This document shows positions 61,530-64,000 of a stretch of DNA of 64,000 nt, in pieces. A program made the position numbers and the translations under genes. Source of the stretch: Bradyrhizobium genosp. L (GTDB lineage: Bacteria > Pseudomonadota > Alphaproteobacteria > Rhizobiales > Xanthobacteraceae); NCBI RefSeq assembly GCF_015624485.1, contig NZ_CP061378.1, positions 6,597,501-6,661,500 of the forward strand, written 5' to 3'. How positions within the stretch are numbered: the first letter of the stretch is position 1; each line of letters begins with the position of its first letter. A model generated the notes under the pieces. That model worked only from the letters and a program-made list of their open reading frames with translations, was not told the origin of the DNA and searched no databases.

Positions 61530-63706
61530 TGCACGACAGGCACAGATCACGTTGGCTGCAGGGTTGCCGCCTCACCCTCAGCGCGCTTGCGCTGGGTCAG
61601 TTCACCGCCGGTCCGGTCCTCGCGCAGGATTGGGACCACCATGGCGGGCATGAGACCCGGACGCCGATCAAGCACGTCATCGTCATCATCGGCGAGAACC
61701 GCAGCTTCGATCACGTGTTCGCAACCTACGTGCCGGAGCGGCGCGAGGAGAGCGTGATGAACCTGCTCTCGCAGGGCATCGTCAAGCTCGACGCCAACAA
61801 GAACGCGCTGCCCGGACCGAACTTCGAGAAGGCGCATCAGCTCGCCGCGACCGATACCGGCGCAACCGATGCGTTCCTGCTCAGCCCGCCGAAGCAGACT
61901 TTCCCCAAGGACCAATTGCCGGCTCCGCTGGTCGGCGGCCCCAAGGTCTCCTACATCCCGAACAAATGCGGCACGTCGCCGATCACGACCTGCGAGGCCT
62001 CGCTCGCGCTGGCACAGCAGTCGGAATCCGGCCTGCCCTCCGATTACTACCAGTACCTCTTGACCGGCGGCACCAATCAGACCTCGGCGACCCCCGACGC
62101 GCGTATCACGAACGTCAGCGCGCTGCCGGCCGGTCCGTTCCAGCTCACCAACGGCGAGGCAATGCCCTACGACGCCTACGCGGCGAGCCCGGTGCATCGC
62201 TTCTATCAGATGTGGCAGCAGCTGAACTGCAACCACTCGGCCGCCAGCCGCGACAATCCGTCGGGCTGCGGCGCCAATCTGTTCGCCTGGGTCGAAGTGA
62301 CCGTCGGTGCCGGCACCAACGGCGCGACGCAGCCCGCGAACTTCTCCACGGAGTATTCACCGACTGCGTCGACCACGGGTGAAGGTTCGACGGCGCTCGG
62401 CTTCTACAACGTGCAGAAGGGCGACGTGCCCTACTTCAGCTCGCTGGCGCAGAAATACGCGATGAGCGACAACTTCCACCAGTCGGTCAACGGCGGCACC
62501 GGTGCCAACCACATCATGTTCGGCCACGCCGACATGCTGTATTTCAGCGACACCTACGGCAACGCCGCGGTTCCGCCGAACGGCCAGCAGGTGTTCAGTG
62601 GCACGCCCGACGCCGGCATCGTGCATATGATCGAGAATCCGAATCCGGCCACCGGCACCAACAACTGGTACACCGAGGACGGCTATGGCGCCGGCGGCAA
62701 TGGCGGCTATCCGCCGCCCTACGCGACCAACCCGGTCTCCGGCGGCGGCTCCTACAGCGACTGTTCGGATCAGACCCAGCCCGGCGTCAAGCCGATCACG
62801 GACTATCTGAGCAAGCTCCGGATCAATCCGAATTGCGAACCCGGCCACTATTATCTCTTGAACAACTACAACCCGGGTTATTTCGGCAACGGCAAGAACG
62901 CCTACACCGACCACAATCCGTCCAACACGCCGTTCACGATCCCGCCCTCGACCCGCAAGAGCATCGGCGACAGCCTGAACGACCGCAACATCTCCTGGAA
63001 GTATTACGGCGACCAGTGGAACAACTACGTCAACGATCCGTACCAGCTCAACTGGGGTGCGGCCGGACCGACCGCCGACGAGTATTGCAACATCTGCAAC
63101 CCGTTCCAGTACGACACGTCGATCATGTCGCATCCGGAGCAGGTCGCGGCTCACATCAAGGACTCGGTGGACCTGTATTCGGATATCTCCAAGCACTCGC
63201 TGCCGGCGGTGTCGATCGTGAAGCCGAGCGGCTACACCGACGGTCATCCGTCGTCCTCCAAGCTCAACCTGTTCGAAGGCTTCACCAAGAAGATCGTCGA
63301 CCAGGTCGAAGCCTCCGACTACGCCAAGGATACGGCGATCTTCATCACCTTCGACGAAGGTGGCGGCTACTTCGACTCCGGCTATGTGCAGCCGCTCGAC
63401 TATTTCGGCGACGGCACCCGTATTCCGCTGATCGTGGTGTCGCCGCTGGCGCGGCAGGGCCACATCTCGCATGAATATGCCGATCACGTCTCGATCATCA
63501 AATTCATCGAGCGCAATTGGGACCTGCAGCCGATCACCCATCGCAGCCGCGACAACTACCCGAACCCGGTGACCGCCTCGGGCAATCCCTACGTTCCGGT
63601 CAACAGTCCGGCGCTCAGCGACCTCTTCGACTTCTTCGACTTCGACGGCGGCGGCCACCACGGCGGTGGCGGCGGCTGGGACCACGACGGCGGCTGGAAT
63701 CACTGA
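61526..63706 (+). CDS. Secreted phosphoesterase (phospholipase C/acid phosphatase family) with His/Gly-rich ends
   Basis: 726-residue exported phosphoesterase (PF04185). Signal peptide ends near VLAQDWD (about residue 34), followed by a His-rich stretch DWDHHGGHETRTP. The catalytic signature IKHVIVIIGENRSFDH (about 49-64) has the metal/nucleophile residues. Later motifs include GHADMLYFSDTYGN and TFDEGGGYFDSGYVQPLD (about 610-627). The C-terminal 20 residues are His/Gly-rich (GGGHHGGGGGWDHDGGWNH). It should hydrolyse phospholipids or phosphomonoesters outside the cell. AAAAGGAGAG precedes the start, and the start overlaps the oxidase stop. Pho-regulated by position. A strong terminator follows. 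Confidence 0.93.
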   Translation: MMHDRHRSRWLQGCRLTLSALALGQFTAGPVLAQDWDHHGGHETRTPIKHVIVIIGENRSFDHVFATYVPERREESVMNLLSQGIVKLDANKNALPGPNFEKAHQLAATDTGATDAFLLSPPKQTFPKDQLPAPLVGGPKVSYIPNKCGTSPITTCEASLALAQQSESGLPSDYYQYLLTGGTNQTSATPDARITNVSALPAGPFQLTNGEAMPYDAYAASPVHRFYQMWQQLNCNHSAASRDNPSGCGANLFAWVEVTVGAGTNGATQPANFSTEYSPTASTTGEGSTALGFYNVQKGDVPYFSSLAQKYAMSDNFHQSVNGGTGANHIMFGHADMLYFSDTYGNAAVPPNGQQVFSGTPDAGIVHMIENPNPATGTNNWYTEDGYGAGGNGGYPPPYATNPVSGGGSYSDCSDQTQPGVKPITDYLSKLRINPNCEPGHYYLLNNYNPGYFGNGKNAYTDHNPSNTPFTIPPSTRKSIGDSLNDRNISWKYYGDQWNNYVNDPYQLNWGAAGPTADEYCNICNPFQYDTSIMSHPEQVAAHIKDSVDLYSDISKHSLPAVSIVKPSGYTDGHPSSSKLNLFEGFTKKIVDQVEASDYAKDTAIFITFDEGGGYFDSGYVQPLDYFGDGTRIPLIVVSPLARQGHISHEYADHVSIIKFIERNWDLQPITHRSRDNYPNPVTASGNPYVPVNSPALSDLFDFFDFDGGGHHGGGGGWDHDGGWNH

Positions 63707-63743
63707 TCGCTTCTACTGATCGCGCCTCACGACAACGCAAAGG

Positions 63744-63774
63744 ACCGCCGGCCCGAAAGGCCGGCGGTTTTCGT
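63744..63774 (+). terminator. Strong intrinsic terminator after the phosphoesterase
   Basis: ACCGCCGGCC and GGCCGGCGGT form a perfect 10-bp stem with the loop CGAAA and a T-rich tail TTTTCGTTT. It ends the oxidase-phosphoesterase operon. It may also work, less well, for the convergent gene on the right. Confidence 0.92.
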
Positions 63775-64000
63775 TTACGTGAGGCGCGCGTAAGCGGACT
63801 TGCGCCGCAGCCTGCGCCAGCCGATCACGATGCCGCTGATGGAAACGACGGTGCCGACCGCCGACAGCAGCCAGACCACGATGTCGCGCGAGGGCACGTA
63901 ACGCAGCAGCAGCGGGAAATCCAGGCTGTGCAGCGCGTTGAACCACCACCGATAGGCGCGGCGGCTGTCGTCGGAACGTTCGAGGAACTCGGCCGTGACG
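63775..64000 (-). CDS. PepSY-associated TM domain protein (3' end only)
   Basis: Only the last 74 codons are inside the window; the start lies beyond 64000. The visible C-terminus reads YRWWFNALHSLDFPLLLR, then a hydrophobic helix IVVWLLSAVGTVVSISGIVI, then a basic tail WRRLRRKSAYARLT. The W-W-F-x-A-L-H-S pattern with a final TM helix and basic tail is like PepSY-associated membrane proteins. Convergent with the phosphoesterase gene. Such proteins often accompany metal or redox transport, but nothing more can be seen here. Confidence 0.6.
   Translation of the reverse strand, partial: VTAEFLERSDDSRRAYRWWFNALHSLDFPLLLRYVPSRDIVVWLLSAVGTVVSISGIVIGWRRLRRKSAYARLT

Noticed and set aside
62357..63703. 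448-residue minus-strand frame opposite the phosphoesterase
   Set aside because: Val/Ala/Arg-rich antisense frame; the plus-strand frame has all conserved family motifs.

Overview
The window is a 64 kb piece of GC-rich alphaproteobacterial chromosome, most probably from Bradyrhizobium or a close relative in the Nitrobacteraceae. The reasons are strong GC bias at third codon positions, a TlpA very like the Bradyrhizobium cytochrome-oxidase biogenesis thioredoxin, a metX gene behind a SAM-II riboswitch, Rhizobiales-type hypothetical families (TIGR02302, DUF2125, MJ0042 zinc-ribbon protein, TIGR02594), and many intergenic palindromic repeats of the kind seen across Bradyrhizobium genomes. Almost everything is housekeeping or metabolic. 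There is one insertion sequence, and I see no prophage, CRISPR array, rRNA or tRNA.

Layout. 1-8.5 kb: cell-wall M23 peptidase (cut by the window edge), ClpB, a divergent XRE-cupin regulator/GNAT acetyltransferase pair, a MOSC protein, a secreted TIGR02594 protein and an alpha/beta hydrolase. 8.6-10.7 kb: metXW under a complete SAM-II riboswitch (promoter, aptamer, terminator). 10.8-13.7 kb: chorismate mutase-hisC-tyrA, a tyrosine-type operon. 14-20 kb: DUF2125 protein, ChaC-like cyclotransferase, an RND pump with a low-complexity insertion and no adaptor gene beside it, and a redoxin. 20-28 kb: aldehyde dehydrogenase, a secreted sugar dehydrogenase-cytochrome c fusion followed by a beta-propeller protein, PlsC, YdcF, FtsX-FtsE. 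28-34 kb: zinc-ribbon protein, response regulator, an IS4-type element sitting inside a palindromic repeat, TIGR02302. 34-46 kb: carboxymuconolactone decarboxylase family protein, beta-hydroxyacid dehydrogenase, tannase-like esterase, argH-lptM-lysA, tlpA, a YjfB-like small protein, 3-hydroxybutyryl-CoA dehydrogenase, etfBA, cob(I)alamin adenosyltransferase, HIG1-like small protein. 46-54 kb: YihY, a hybrid histidine kinase with a histone-like basic tail, GluQRS, AlkA-like glycosylase, DUF2855, flavin monooxygenase, NHL-repeat protein. 54-59 kb: divergent ClC channel with CBS domains, HNH endonuclease, alpha/beta hydrolase and metallo-hydrolase opposite a LysR regulator. 59.5-63.8 kb: a multicopper oxidase translationally coupled to a secreted phosphoesterase behind a three-repeat PhoB box and closed by a strong terminator. 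A PepSY-type membrane protein runs off the right edge.

The best candidate for a little-described system is the last one: a phosphate-starvation locus pairing a secreted multicopper oxidase with a phospholipase C/acid-phosphatase-like enzyme that has His/Gly-rich ends. Other points of interest are the SAM-II control region, the histone-like kinase tail, the RND insertion, the ClC channel lacking standard selectivity motifs, and repeat elements that supply stop codons to adjacent genes.
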